64,000 bases of DNA. It comes from Bacillota bacterium (lineage in GTDB: Bacteria > Bacillota > UBA4882 > UBA8346). The position numbers were made by a program, and so were the translations under genes. Shown here in pieces: positions 50,335-58,633 of the stretch. The stretch lies in assembly GCA_023410535.1 (NCBI GenBank), contig JAEYPR010000027.1:1-64000 (forward strand). Direction: 5' to 3'. Below the pieces are notes generated by a model that did no database searches, was not told the origin of the DNA, and saw nothing but the letters and a program-made list of their open reading frames with translations. The first letter of the stretch is position 1. Each line of letters begins with the position of its first letter.

Positions 50335-51153
50335 ATGTCAGCCGAAACGTTGCAACGTCACGCGCAGGAATTGCGTCTGGCGATTGTGAACATGATCTAT
50401 GGCGCTGGTAGCGGTCATACCGGCGGCAGTCTGTCGTGCGCGGAGATCCTGACGGTTTTATATGAATCTGTGATGAATATCCGGCCCACCGAACCGGCTT
50501 GGCCGGAACGCGACCGTTTGGTATTAAGTAAGGGGCACGCCGCTCCGGCGCTGTATGCGATCTTGGCGAAACAGGGTTTCTTTGACCCGAAAGCGCTCGA
50601 CACCTTACGGCAGCTGGACAGTTGTTTGCAAGGCCATCCCTGTATGTTTAAGCTGCCCGGGATAGAGATGTCCACCGGCTCGTTGGGCATGGGGATTTCG
50701 GTCGGGATCGGAATGGCGTTGGCGGCCAAAAGTCAAAACCAAACCTACCGGACCTTTGTTCTTTGTGGCGACGGGGAGCTGCAGGAAGGGCAGAATTGGG
50801 AGGCCATGATGGCGGCGGCCAAATGGCAGTTGGACAATCTGGTGATCGTCATCGACCGGAACCATGTGCAGTTGGACGGGGTCGAGCCGGATGTGATGCC
50901 GTTGGGCGATCTTGAAGCGAAGGTGAAAGCGTTCGGGATCCATACCATTCGCTGCGACGGCCACGTGGCCCAAGAATTATCGGTTGCTTTCGCGCAAGCT
51001 TTGGCTTATCCCGGGCCGACGGCAATCATCGCCGAGACGGTTAAGGGCAAAGGGGTTTCCTTCATGGAAGGCCAATCGGCTTGGCACGGCAAACCCATCA
51101 CCGAACCGGAATATCTTCAAGCCATGCAAGAGCTGAAGGAGGGATTGCGATGA
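50335..51153 (+). CDS. Transketolase, N-terminal subunit
   Basis: 272 residues, the thiamine-diphosphate pyrophosphate-binding half. GSGHTGGSLSCAEIL, LSKGHAAPALYAIL and the ThDP motif GDGELQEGQNWEAM ending with DRNHVQLDG are all present. GKGVSFMEGQSAWHGKP closes the subunit. AAGGAGG precedes ATG 50335. The stop overlaps the start of the C-terminal subunit gene (ATGA), ensuring equal synthesis. Split transketolases are frequent in Firmicute sugar operons and some act on special ketose phosphates such as apulose-4-phosphate. Confidence 0.95.
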   Translation: MSAETLQRHAQELRLAIVNMIYGAGSGHTGGSLSCAEILTVLYESVMNIRPTEPAWPERDRLVLSKGHAAPALYAILAKQGFFDPKALDTLRQLDSCLQGHPCMFKLPGIEMSTGSLGMGISVGIGMALAAKSQNQTYRTFVLCGDGELQEGQNWEAMMAAAKWQLDNLVIVIDRNHVQLDGVEPDVMPLGDLEAKVKAFGIHTIRCDGHVAQELSVAFAQALAYPGPTAIIAETVKGKGVSFMEGQSAWHGKPITEPEYLQAMQELKEGLR

Positions 51154-52094
51154 CTACTCCAAAGGCAATGCGGGTCGTTTTTGGTGAAACCCTGACCGAA
51201 CTGGCCGCAACCTTTCCGGGGTTACGGGTGTTGGACTGCGATGTCTCCAGCAGTACCCAGACCAAAATCTTTGGGCAGCGCTATCCGGAGCGTTTTTACA
51301 ACTTCGGAATCGCCGAAGCCAATATGGTTAGCGCGGCGGCGGGCATGTCCACTTGCGGTCTGATTCCCGTGGCGTCCACCTTCGCGTTTTTGATCACGTT
51401 GCGCGCCGGCGATCCGGTCCGGAGCTTGATTGCCTATAACAATCTCAACGTCAAACTGGCCGGCGGTTATGCCGGATTTTCCGACTTCGCCGACGGCGCC
51501 AGTCATCAATCAGTCTTGGACTTGGCGGTAATGCGGGCGATGCCCAACCTGACTGTGTTGGTCCCTTCCGATATTGAGACGACGCAAGGTGCAGTCCGGG
51601 CGATGCTGGAACACCAAGGTCCGGTTTATCTGCGCCTCTCCCGCGATCTGGTCGGTTCGTGCCACCAAGCCGATACGACGTTTGAAATCGGCCGGGCGAA
51701 AGTATTGCGGGAAGGAAGCGACCTCACCTTAGCCGTTAGCGGAACTCTCCTGCCTTACGTGCTGGCGGCGGCGGAAGAATTGCAAGACTTGGGAATCAAT
51801 GCCGCAGTGCTGGAGTTTCCCACTCTAAAACCCTTTGACAAGACGGCGTTGGCAAAATCGGCCCGCCAAACCGGGGCGGTCATCAGTATTGAAGAACATT
51901 CGATCATCGGCGGTTTGGGCAGCGCGGTCGCCGAAGCGTTGGCGGAGGGGGCTCCGGTGTGGTTGGAACGGATCGGAATCAATGATTCCTTCGGCGAAAG
52001 CGGCCCCTATGCCCAATTGCTTGATAAATACGGTCTTACCGCCGCCAATATTGTGGCGACGGCGCGCCGCCTGGTCGCGAAAAAGGCGAAGTAA
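51150..52094 (+). CDS. Transketolase, C-terminal subunit
   Basis: 314 residues: the pyrimidine-binding domain, with the catalytic Glu in FYNFGIAEANMVSAAAGM, followed by the transketolase C-terminal domain (AVISIEEHSIIGGLGSAVAEAL). DGASHQSVLDLAVMRAMPNL matches the conserved loop. It overlaps the N-subunit gene by 4 bp. GGAGG lies in the preceding codons. Confidence 0.95.
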   Translation: MTTPKAMRVVFGETLTELAATFPGLRVLDCDVSSSTQTKIFGQRYPERFYNFGIAEANMVSAAAGMSTCGLIPVASTFAFLITLRAGDPVRSLIAYNNLNVKLAGGYAGFSDFADGASHQSVLDLAVMRAMPNLTVLVPSDIETTQGAVRAMLEHQGPVYLRLSRDLVGSCHQADTTFEIGRAKVLREGSDLTLAVSGTLLPYVLAAAEELQDLGINAAVLEFPTLKPFDKTALAKSARQTGAVISIEEHSIIGGLGSAVAEALAEGAPVWLERIGINDSFGESGPYAQLLDKYGLTAANIVATARRLVAKKAK

Positions 52095-52145
52095 TCCGGG
52101 GCCTGATACGATGTAAGGACAAACAGTAAACAGGAGGAATAAAAG

Positions 52146-53195
52146 ATGCAGCGTGGCGTGCTTTTTGATAAAGTTTACGGCTGTTTGCTCGGTGGTTTGA
52201 TCGGAGATGCCATGGGCGCTCCGGCTGAAGATTTGAATTATTGGGAGATTGAAGAGCGGTTTGGCTGGATTGACCAGTTCGATGGGGCCGGTACCGATGA
52301 TTCCGCGATTAAACTGGTTTTATGCGAAGCGATTATTGAAAACAACGGGTATGTTACGGCCGATGAATTTGCGACCGCTTTTCTCAAGAACAAACAGAAA
52401 TATTATAAATTATTTTGGATACCGGTCAAAAATATGTTCCATAAGGTTGAAAGCAAATTGTCCCTTCCGGTCTACGCCGGGTTGGGCAATATGCACAGCA
52501 GCAGCACGGCAATGGCCATCGCTCCATTGGGGTTGATCAACGCCTGCAATCCACGTCAAGCGGCGATTGAGGCGTTTGATGTCGCTGGGTTGGTTCACGC
52601 CGGGGATTCGACGTTCTGCCGGGATGGCGCCTGCGCGATCGCCGCCGCCATCGCCGAAGCGATGAGTCCCGTCGCGACGGTCGATTCGGTGTTGGATGCC
52701 GCCACCGCTTACCTCCATCGCACCAGTTCGGCCGAGATGATCGGCTGGATCGAACGCACCTTGGAACTGGCCCGTCAAACCGGTGACTTTAAAAAGTTCC
52801 GCGCGGCGTTTTATCAGACCAACTTAGGCGATATCGTCGCCGATTCGCGGGAGACGGTCCCGGCGGTATTGGCCCTGTTCTACCTGGCGCAAGGCGATCC
52901 GGTCCAAGCGGTGATTTATGGCGCCAATTTCGGCCGCGACGCCGATACCATCGGGACGATGCTGGGCGCGTTGGCTGGAGCGTTTCGCGGAGCCGACGGA
53001 TTGAAGCCGGAATGGGTTGAACAGATCGAGGCCAGTTACGGGAAGCAGCAGGAGATCAGTAAGGATTACGGAATTACGGCCATTGAAGCGCCGAATCAGA
53101 TCCAATTGGCGGACCGGTTGATCGCGGTGCTCGAACAACGGATCGCCGCCCAACAGCAATGTATCGATTATTATGAGAAATTGACTGCGTTATAA
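52146..53195 (+). CDS. ADP-ribosylglycohydrolase-family protein
   Basis: 349 residues, all-helical. GCLLGGLIGDAMGAPAE at the N-terminus, GAGTDDSAI with the metal-binding TDD (about 47-49), and GRDADTIGTMLGALAGAFRG with the second DxDT metal site (about 262-266) match the ARH family, so the dinuclear magnesium site appears complete. Known ARH enzymes split the N- or O-glycosidic bond of ADP-ribosyl groups; homologues in sugar operons likely act on small glycosides. It is the last gene of operon 1, 51 bp after transketolase. Confidence 0.88.
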   Translation: MQRGVLFDKVYGCLLGGLIGDAMGAPAEDLNYWEIEERFGWIDQFDGAGTDDSAIKLVLCEAIIENNGYVTADEFATAFLKNKQKYYKLFWIPVKNMFHKVESKLSLPVYAGLGNMHSSSTAMAIAPLGLINACNPRQAAIEAFDVAGLVHAGDSTFCRDGACAIAAAIAEAMSPVATVDSVLDAATAYLHRTSSAEMIGWIERTLELARQTGDFKKFRAAFYQTNLGDIVADSRETVPAVLALFYLAQGDPVQAVIYGANFGRDADTIGTMLGALAGAFRGADGLKPEWVEQIEASYGKQQEISKDYGITAIEAPNQIQLADRLIAVLEQRIAAQQQCIDYYEKLTAL

Positions 53196-53227
53196 GATCT
53201 AGCGGGATTGATAAATTTCAAATTCAT

Positions 53228-53273
53228 TGCCAAGCGACCCTTCCGGAATTCCGGAAGGGTCGCTTGGCATTTT
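53228..53273. terminator. Bidirectional terminator between sugar loci 1 and 2
   Basis: A perfect inverted repeat of 20 bp per arm (GCCAAGCGACCC... to its complement, 53229-53268) flanked by A/T, with TTTTC on the right. It ends both the plus-strand operon and the minus-strand operon finishing at 53293. Confidence 0.88.
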
Positions 53274-53292
53274 CACCATTTGGAATGTTACC

Positions 53293-54336
53293 TTAGACAG
53301 TCCGGTCATTGCCGGCAGTTTCGTAATAATCAAACGACGGGCCTAATTTTGCTTTGAGCGCCTCGGTCGCTTGATTTAACGATTTAAGCGCTTCCGGGGG
53401 TAATGGTTCCGTTGCTGCTTTCACATTGGCTGCCAACTCTTGAACATTCCGCGAACCAGCCAACACGCAAGTGAGCGCGGGATTGGCGAGCGCCCATTTG
53501 ACGGCGATTTCGGGCATGGTCAGTCCGTATTCCCGGGCAATTCCCCGAATGGCCGCCAGCGCCAGATTGGTCTCAGTTTCGGCGCCGTTTTCCCCGTGAC
53601 GAACTTCGGCGCATTTGCGGGCGTCGAAATGACGGGTGCGCCGCTGCCAAGTGGGGACGTCGTCGAGGGTCGGATAGATGTCGGCGAGAATTCCCTGCAA
53701 TAAGACCATATAACCTAAGATGCCGATCCCGTTGATCATGCAATACGGTAGGATCTCATATTCAATCGCCCGGCACAAAAGATTGTAGGGCAATTCGTTG
53801 ATTACCAGCTCGGTTCGGGTATCCAGCGCCTGCTGAAGCTTATTGGGGGCAAAATTGCTGACCCCGATGTAGCGAATCTTTCCGGCTTCTTTCAGCCGGC
53901 GCAGAGTGGCGAAAGCCTCTTCGACACTAGGACAGTCCAGCGTTTCATTGGTAAAATGGGCGATTCCTTTGGGGGTGATCGGCCAATGCACCATGTATAA
54001 ATCGATATAGTCGGTTCCCAGCCGTTGCAAGCTTTGTTCGCAATGCGCCGTCAAAATATCCGGACGGGTGTTGGAGGGACTGATTTTGGTGCCGATGATC
54101 ACTTTGTCGCGAGGGACGCCGCGCAGCGCCAGGCCCAGTGAACTTTCACTGGCGCCATCGTTATAGGCTTCGGCGGTATCAAAATAATTGACGCCCAAAT
54201 CAACCGCCGCCTTTACCACCGCATTGACATCGGTTTGCTCCTGGCCGCCCCAATACTTGCCGCCGCCGAACGGCCAACAGCCTAGGCCAAGTACCGCTAG
54301 TTCCAGATCGGATGTTCCACATTTTCTGCTTTCCAT
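53293..54336 (-). CDS. Aldo/keto reductase
   Basis: 347 residues. Catalytic tetrad: Asp and Tyr in FDTAEAYNDG (about 52-58), Lys in IIGTKIS (about 84) and His in DLYMVHWP (about 117). NADPH-binding C-terminus CVLAGSRNVQELAANV. It probably oxidises or reduces a sugar or polyol. GGAGTGACG precedes the ATG. Only 6 bp separate it from the upstream Gfo/Idh/MocA gene; it is the last gene of operon 2. Confidence 0.93.
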   Translation of the reverse strand: MESRKCGTSDLELAVLGLGCWPFGGGKYWGGQEQTDVNAVVKAAVDLGVNYFDTAEAYNDGASESSLGLALRGVPRDKVIIGTKISPSNTRPDILTAHCEQSLQRLGTDYIDLYMVHWPITPKGIAHFTNETLDCPSVEEAFATLRRLKEAGKIRYIGVSNFAPNKLQQALDTRTELVINELPYNLLCRAIEYEILPYCMINGIGILGYMVLLQGILADIYPTLDDVPTWQRRTRHFDARKCAEVRHGENGAETETNLALAAIRGIAREYGLTMPEIAVKWALANPALTCVLAGSRNVQELAANVKAATEPLPPEALKSLNQATEALKAKLGPSFDYYETAGNDRTV

Positions 54337-54342
54337 AGTTCG

Positions 54343-55467
54343 TCACTCCTGCCTGATTCGGCCGTCAAAGTCGGTTTGGTCTTCTGGTTGGAGCGGAAAT
54401 TTCACCGGTTTGCGGTCGCGGTTCGAACGGTATATCGCAGTAAAAATTTCCACGGTCCGGCGGCCTTCCACGCCGTCGATGAGGGGTTTGACCCCGTTGC
54501 GCAACGCTTGCAAGAAGTTTTCAATCTGGCGTTCGTGAAAGTAGACCATCGGATTGATCGAGTTAAAAAAGGCGGTATCCTGCTGACGCCATTGCTCCAG
54601 TAACTCTGTCTCGCCGGGAACGGTCCACAGGTCATTCAACGGCGGTTCGGTAATACTGGACATTCCGGCGATGAACATCGCCCCGCCGTCGGTCTGAACG
54701 CCGATTGAAGCTCCGTTGGAGCCATGAATGTGAACTTTACCGTAGAGCGCCGGATTTTGAGAGTTGCTGACGATGATGTTCCCCAATGCGCCGCTTTGAA
54801 ACTTGATCACCGCGACGGCGGTGTCATCGACTTCAATATAATCATGGTTGAGGTTGGACCAGCAACCGTAGAGCTCGTCAATAGGCCCCATGTACCATTG
54901 CAGTAAATCAAGTTGATGGGGGGCTTGGTTGACCAACACGCCGCCACCTTCGCCCTGCCACGAACCGCGCCAGGGATCGCTCCGATAATACGCTTCATCT
55001 CTCCAACCAAGCATATTGACGGTTCCAAAGATCGGACGGCCGATTTTTCCGTCATCGATCGCTTGGCGGATCCGTAGCGCTGGAGGATAAAAACGGCGCT
55101 GACAGATGGTGCCGACAGTCACGCCGTTGGCATTCGCCGCATTGATAATGGCGTCGCAATCCGCCAGCGATGCCGCCAGCGGCTTTTCAATCAACAAATG
55201 CATCCCGGCGTTGGCGGCTTGGACGGCGGGGCCGGCATGGGCGGGATGGGGCGTGCAGATTAGCACGGCCTGAACTCCGGCGTCGGTCGCCATCGCTTCA
55301 ATACTGGCGCAGGCTTTTACGCCGTATTGGTCGGCAAAAGCTTTTGCTTTTTGGTAATCCCGGCTATACACCGCTGTAAATAAGGACTCGGGAAGGTTTT
55401 TTAAGGCTTGGGCATGGAGATGAGCCCCTTTGCCGCAGCCAATAATTCCGGTTTTAATCTGTTCCAT
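54343..55467 (-). CDS. Gfo/Idh/MocA-family oxidoreductase
   Basis: 374 residues. Rossmann loop KTGIIGCGKGAHLHAQAL, the family motif LLIEKPLA (Lys about 97), and the C-terminal catalytic segment GGVLVNQAPHQLDLLQWYMG with the conserved His. Likely NAD(P)-dependent sugar or inositol dehydrogenase. GGAGCG precedes the ATG. It is fifth in the minus-strand operon and shows no close similarity by eye to the Gfo/Idh/MocA protein of operon 1 outside the motifs. Confidence 0.92.
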   Translation of the reverse strand: MEQIKTGIIGCGKGAHLHAQALKNLPESLFTAVYSRDYQKAKAFADQYGVKACASIEAMATDAGVQAVLICTPHPAHAGPAVQAANAGMHLLIEKPLAASLADCDAIINAANANGVTVGTICQRRFYPPALRIRQAIDDGKIGRPIFGTVNMLGWRDEAYYRSDPWRGSWQGEGGGVLVNQAPHQLDLLQWYMGPIDELYGCWSNLNHDYIEVDDTAVAVIKFQSGALGNIIVSNSQNPALYGKVHIHGSNGASIGVQTDGGAMFIAGMSSITEPPLNDLWTVPGETELLEQWRQQDTAFFNSINPMVYFHERQIENFLQALRNGVKPLIDGVEGRRTVEIFTAIYRSNRDRKPVKFPLQPEDQTDFDGRIRQE

Positions 55468-55543
55468 GATTGTTCGCTCCGATCATCGAAATTCCCAAAG
55501 TAAGCATCGGGTTGACTGTTGCGCTCCGGGTCGGCCCAAGAAG

Positions 55544-56575
55544 CTATGGGACCAAAATAACCTTCATTAAACCGGGTTCTTTGTGATAGAGTTTTTTGAA
55601 CCAGTCGGCGCCTTCGGACAGAGGGGCCACCTGGCTGATCAAAGCATCCACATTGACCTTTCCTTTTTCAATCAAGTCAAGGCAGACCGGATACTCGCCG
55701 TTTGAAGCGCAGGAACCAAAGACCGATAGCTGACGGGTCACTGCCGCTTGTAACGGAAACTCAATCTGAGATTTCAAGTTACCCACCAAAGTCAGTGATC
55801 CGCCTTTGCGTAACGAATCAATCGCGGTTTTGACAGCGGCGGTGATACCAACCACCTCAAAGGCGATATCGGCGCCTTGACCGTTGGTCAGCGCGGCAAT
55901 CTGCGTGTTTAGATCGGCGCGGTCGGCGTTAAAACAATGCGTCGCTCCAAATTGGCGGGCCAGATCAAATTTATGGGAATCCAGATCGACGGCGATGATC
56001 TGAGCGCATCCGGCTATACGCAAGATTTGGACGATAAAAAGGCCAATCATGCCGATTCCGACCACCACGGCGGTGTCGTTTAAGGCGATGGGGCAACGGC
56101 TGACGGCGTGTACGGCAATGGAGACCGGTTCCACCATCGCGGCTTGTTCAAAAGTGATCCCGTCCGGCAAATGATAAGCGATATGCTGGGGAATGCTGAC
56201 ATACTCCGCAAAAGCGCCGTTTTGACGATACTCGCCGCAGGAAACGCCGAGCACCCGGCGGTTGTCGCACAGATTGAGCTGCCCGCTCCGACAATAATGG
56301 CAACTGCCGCAATAAATGGTCGAATCAAATGTAATCCGGTCTCCGGGCGCAAATCCTTGCACATTGGCGCCAACGGCTTTCACGACCCCGGCGGCCTCAT
56401 GCCCCATAATCACCGGCGGGATCCGCCGTCCAGTGCTGCCGTCCATGCCATGGACATCACTACCGCAGATTGCGCAGGCTTTCACCTCGACGAACAAATC
56501 ATTAGGGCCGTATTCGGGTTGGGGGACTTCTTCATAACTGAATTGGTTATATTCTTTGAGGACCAGTGCTTTCAT
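55544..56575 (-). CDS. Zinc-dependent alcohol/polyol dehydrogenase (MDR)
   Basis: 343 residues. Catalytic zinc: ICGSDVHGMDG (Cys) and GHEAAGVV (His-Glu). Structural zinc: CGSCHYCRSGQLNLC. Rossmann fold: VVVGIGMIGLFIVQI. The pattern is that of sorbitol, L-threonine or galactitol dehydrogenases in the medium-chain family. AAAGGAGTG precedes ATG 56575; a frame of 11 further residues upstream lacks a site. Directly downstream of the permease gene. Confidence 0.93.
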   Translation of the reverse strand: MKALVLKEYNQFSYEEVPQPEYGPNDLFVEVKACAICGSDVHGMDGSTGRRIPPVIMGHEAAGVVKAVGANVQGFAPGDRITFDSTIYCGSCHYCRSGQLNLCDNRRVLGVSCGEYRQNGAFAEYVSIPQHIAYHLPDGITFEQAAMVEPVSIAVHAVSRCPIALNDTAVVVGIGMIGLFIVQILRIAGCAQIIAVDLDSHKFDLARQFGATHCFNADRADLNTQIAALTNGQGADIAFEVVGITAAVKTAIDSLRKGGSLTLVGNLKSQIEFPLQAAVTRQLSVFGSCASNGEYPVCLDLIEKGKVNVDALISQVAPLSEGADWFKKLYHKEPGLMKVILVP

Positions 56576-56610
56576 GAAGTACACTCCTTTGCTGACAGAG
56601 TCTTTCATTG

Positions 56611-57480
56611 TTATCCTTTCACTCCGGTCATGACCACGGCTTTCACCATCCAGCGTTGGAAAGCCAGGAACAGAATTACAATGGGAATAATACTGATGAC
56701 CGAAGCGGCGGTCGCCAGGTGGTATTCGACAAAGTATTGATTGTTAAAGGAAGCCAAACCCAAGGTGATGACCTTCATTGTCTCGCTGTTGGTACAGACC
56801 AGCGGCCAGAAAAATTCATTCCAGGTCCAGAGAAACTTAATAATGGTCAAGGCCGCCAACGACGGGGTGATTGAAGGTAAGATGATCCGGAAAAAGATCC
56901 CGAGCTCCGAACAACCGTCGATTCGTGCCGAATCAATGTAATCGTTGGGAATTCCGTCGATGGCTTCGCGCATCAGGAAGATGCCGAAGGCGCTGACGAA
57001 CTGCGGCAGCATTAATCCAATATAGGTATTGATCAGACCAAACTGGACGACCCACTGATACAGCGGGATCACAATGGCTTGAAACGGGATCATCAATAAC
57101 GCGAGAATACTAAAGAACCAAAACTCTTTCAGGGGGAAATGGTATTTGGCAAATCCATATCCGGCCATGGCGGAGATGATGACGCTGGTGAAGGTGCTGA
57201 TGCCGGAGATGATGATTGTATTCCAGATGAATAGATGAAAGGGTTGACGTTTAAAAAGTTCAAGATAGTTTTGAAAATTAAAGAAGTTGTCGGGAAAAAA
57301 CGATAAGGGGATCCGATGGATCTCGGCTGGCGTTTTTAACGAGGTAAAGACCATCCAGACGAACGGCAACAACATCAATAAGGCGCCCAACGTTACGAGC
57401 AAGGTTAACATCCAGCTGAAAGTGATCGGTTTTTTTGACATATTAAGCGGGGTATTTATATTTTTAGCAGTTTTCATCAT
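56611..57480 (-). CDS. Sugar ABC transporter permease, MalG-type
   Basis: 289 residues with six membrane helices. EAA loop: YIDSARIDGCSELGIFFRIILPSITPSLAAL. First loop MVFTSLKTPAEIHRIPLSFFP and the C-terminal FQRWMVKAVVMTGVKG are typical of CUT1 MalG-like subunits. Two ATGs (57480 and 57477) share the AGGTGAC site; either may be used. It follows the MalF-type gene by 84 bp. Confidence 0.93.
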   Translation of the reverse strand: MMKTAKNINTPLNMSKKPITFSWMLTLLVTLGALLMLLPFVWMVFTSLKTPAEIHRIPLSFFPDNFFNFQNYLELFKRQPFHLFIWNTIIISGISTFTSVIISAMAGYGFAKYHFPLKEFWFFSILALLMIPFQAIVIPLYQWVVQFGLINTYIGLMLPQFVSAFGIFLMREAIDGIPNDYIDSARIDGCSELGIFFRIILPSITPSLAALTIIKFLWTWNEFFWPLVCTNSETMKVITLGLASFNNQYFVEYHLATAASVISIIPIVILFLAFQRWMVKAVVMTGVKG

Positions 57481-57564
57481 GTCACCTAACCTTTAGGCCA
57501 AGATTTGCTTGGGAAAACAATTGCGATTGTGACTGGGAGATTCGCTGGGACCAAGTCAATCGGT

Positions 57565-58488
57565 TTAATTGGCTGTCTTGCGTAGAAACGCCCACTGTAA
57601 AACACTGACGATCAACAGGGAAATGAATACGAAGATAGCGACGACCGACGCTTCACCAAACTTGAACCATTTGAACGCCAAATCATAAAGGTACATGATA
57701 ATCACTCGGCTGGCGTTGGCGGGACCGCCTTCGGTCGTGGCGTAGACTTGATCAAAGACTTTAAAGGCAAAAATCAATTCTAAAATTGTCACCATGACAA
57801 TCTGGGTATTCAACAACGGCAAAGTGATATGGCGAAAAACCTTAGGAGCAGTGGCGCCGTCAATTTTGGCCGCTTCGATCAATTGCTCGGGAATGCTTTG
57901 GAGGGCCGCCAAGAAAATGACCGTGTCAAAGCCAATCCGTAGCCAGATGTTGATCGCCGCTAAGGACGGCATGACTTGCGTCACCGAACTGAGCCATTTT
58001 TGGGGTGGCAATCCTAAACCGGCGAGTAAATAGTTGGCTAAGCCGTAGAGCGGTTGATAGATCCAACCCCAGATCAGCGCGGCGGCCACCAAGGACATGA
58101 CCAGAGGCAAGAAGTAGGCGCCGCTCAACATGTCGCGGAATTTTTTATTTTCAATCCGGTTGAGTAATAAAGCAACCATTAATGATAAGAATACGGTGCC
58201 GGGCACCGAGAGTAACACAAAATAAGCGGTGTTTTGGACGGTCAGCCAAAAGATCGGATCGGTAAAGACATTGAAGTAATTGGCAAAGCCGACGAACCGT
58301 GGCGTTTCCCCAAAACCCCCCCGGAAAAAGGACATGCCGATCGATTGGAACAAAGGGTAGAAATAAACCAGGACAAAATAGATCACGGCAGGAAGGACAA
58401 AGGCGTAACCGATCCGGGCGTGTTTGCCGGAGAAGGTTTTGCCGCTCAATAGTTCTTTGAAGCCAACCTTTTGAATGTTAGACTGCAT
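57565..58488 (-). CDS. Sugar ABC transporter permease, MalF-type
   Basis: 307 residues, six helices after a 25-residue cytoplasmic N-terminus. RIGYAFVLPAVIYFVLVYFYPLFQSIGMSF is helix 1; the EAA loop reads LIEAAKIDGATAPKVFRHITLPLL. GGPANASRVIIMYLYDLAFKW near the C-terminus is characteristic of MalF/UgpA-like subunits. No ATPase gene is in the operon. It is preceded by a gap with a hairpin and a dispersed repeat. Confidence 0.93.
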   Translation of the reverse strand: MQSNIQKVGFKELLSGKTFSGKHARIGYAFVLPAVIYFVLVYFYPLFQSIGMSFFRGGFGETPRFVGFANYFNVFTDPIFWLTVQNTAYFVLLSVPGTVFLSLMVALLLNRIENKKFRDMLSGAYFLPLVMSLVAAALIWGWIYQPLYGLANYLLAGLGLPPQKWLSSVTQVMPSLAAINIWLRIGFDTVIFLAALQSIPEQLIEAAKIDGATAPKVFRHITLPLLNTQIVMVTILELIFAFKVFDQVYATTEGGPANASRVIIMYLYDLAFKWFKFGEASVVAIFVFISLLIVSVLQWAFLRKTAN

Positions 58489-58535
58489 GAGAACACCTCA
58501 CATATTCGCAAACTTAACCTGGATTGAAGGTGCGG

Positions 58536-58569
58536 CGCTCAACGGGCGGAGTGAACCGCCCATTGAGCG
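58536..58569 (-). other. Strong intercistronic hairpin after binding-protein gene (locus 2)
   Basis: CGCTCAACGGGCGG pairs with CCGCCCATTGAGCG (one mismatch), 6-nt loop, no T run. Its place between binding-protein and permease genes matches the hairpin at 46967 in locus 1 and suggests segmental mRNA stabilisation. Confidence 0.7.
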
Positions 58570-58583
58570 AGGTATGAATCAAA

Positions 58584-58624
58584 GAAAATATGTCGCGATC
58601 AAGGCGTAAATATTTAGTGCGACA
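58584..58624. repeat. Dispersed 44-bp repeat, copy 2
   Basis: GAAAATATGTCGC ... AAATATTTAGTGCGACA, nearly identical to 29984-30027 at both ends and variable in the middle. Here the inverted ends extend to TATGTCGC and GCGACATA. It lies 10 bp past the stop codon of the binding-protein gene. Confidence 0.75.
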
Positions 58625-58633
58625 TAGCGATCG

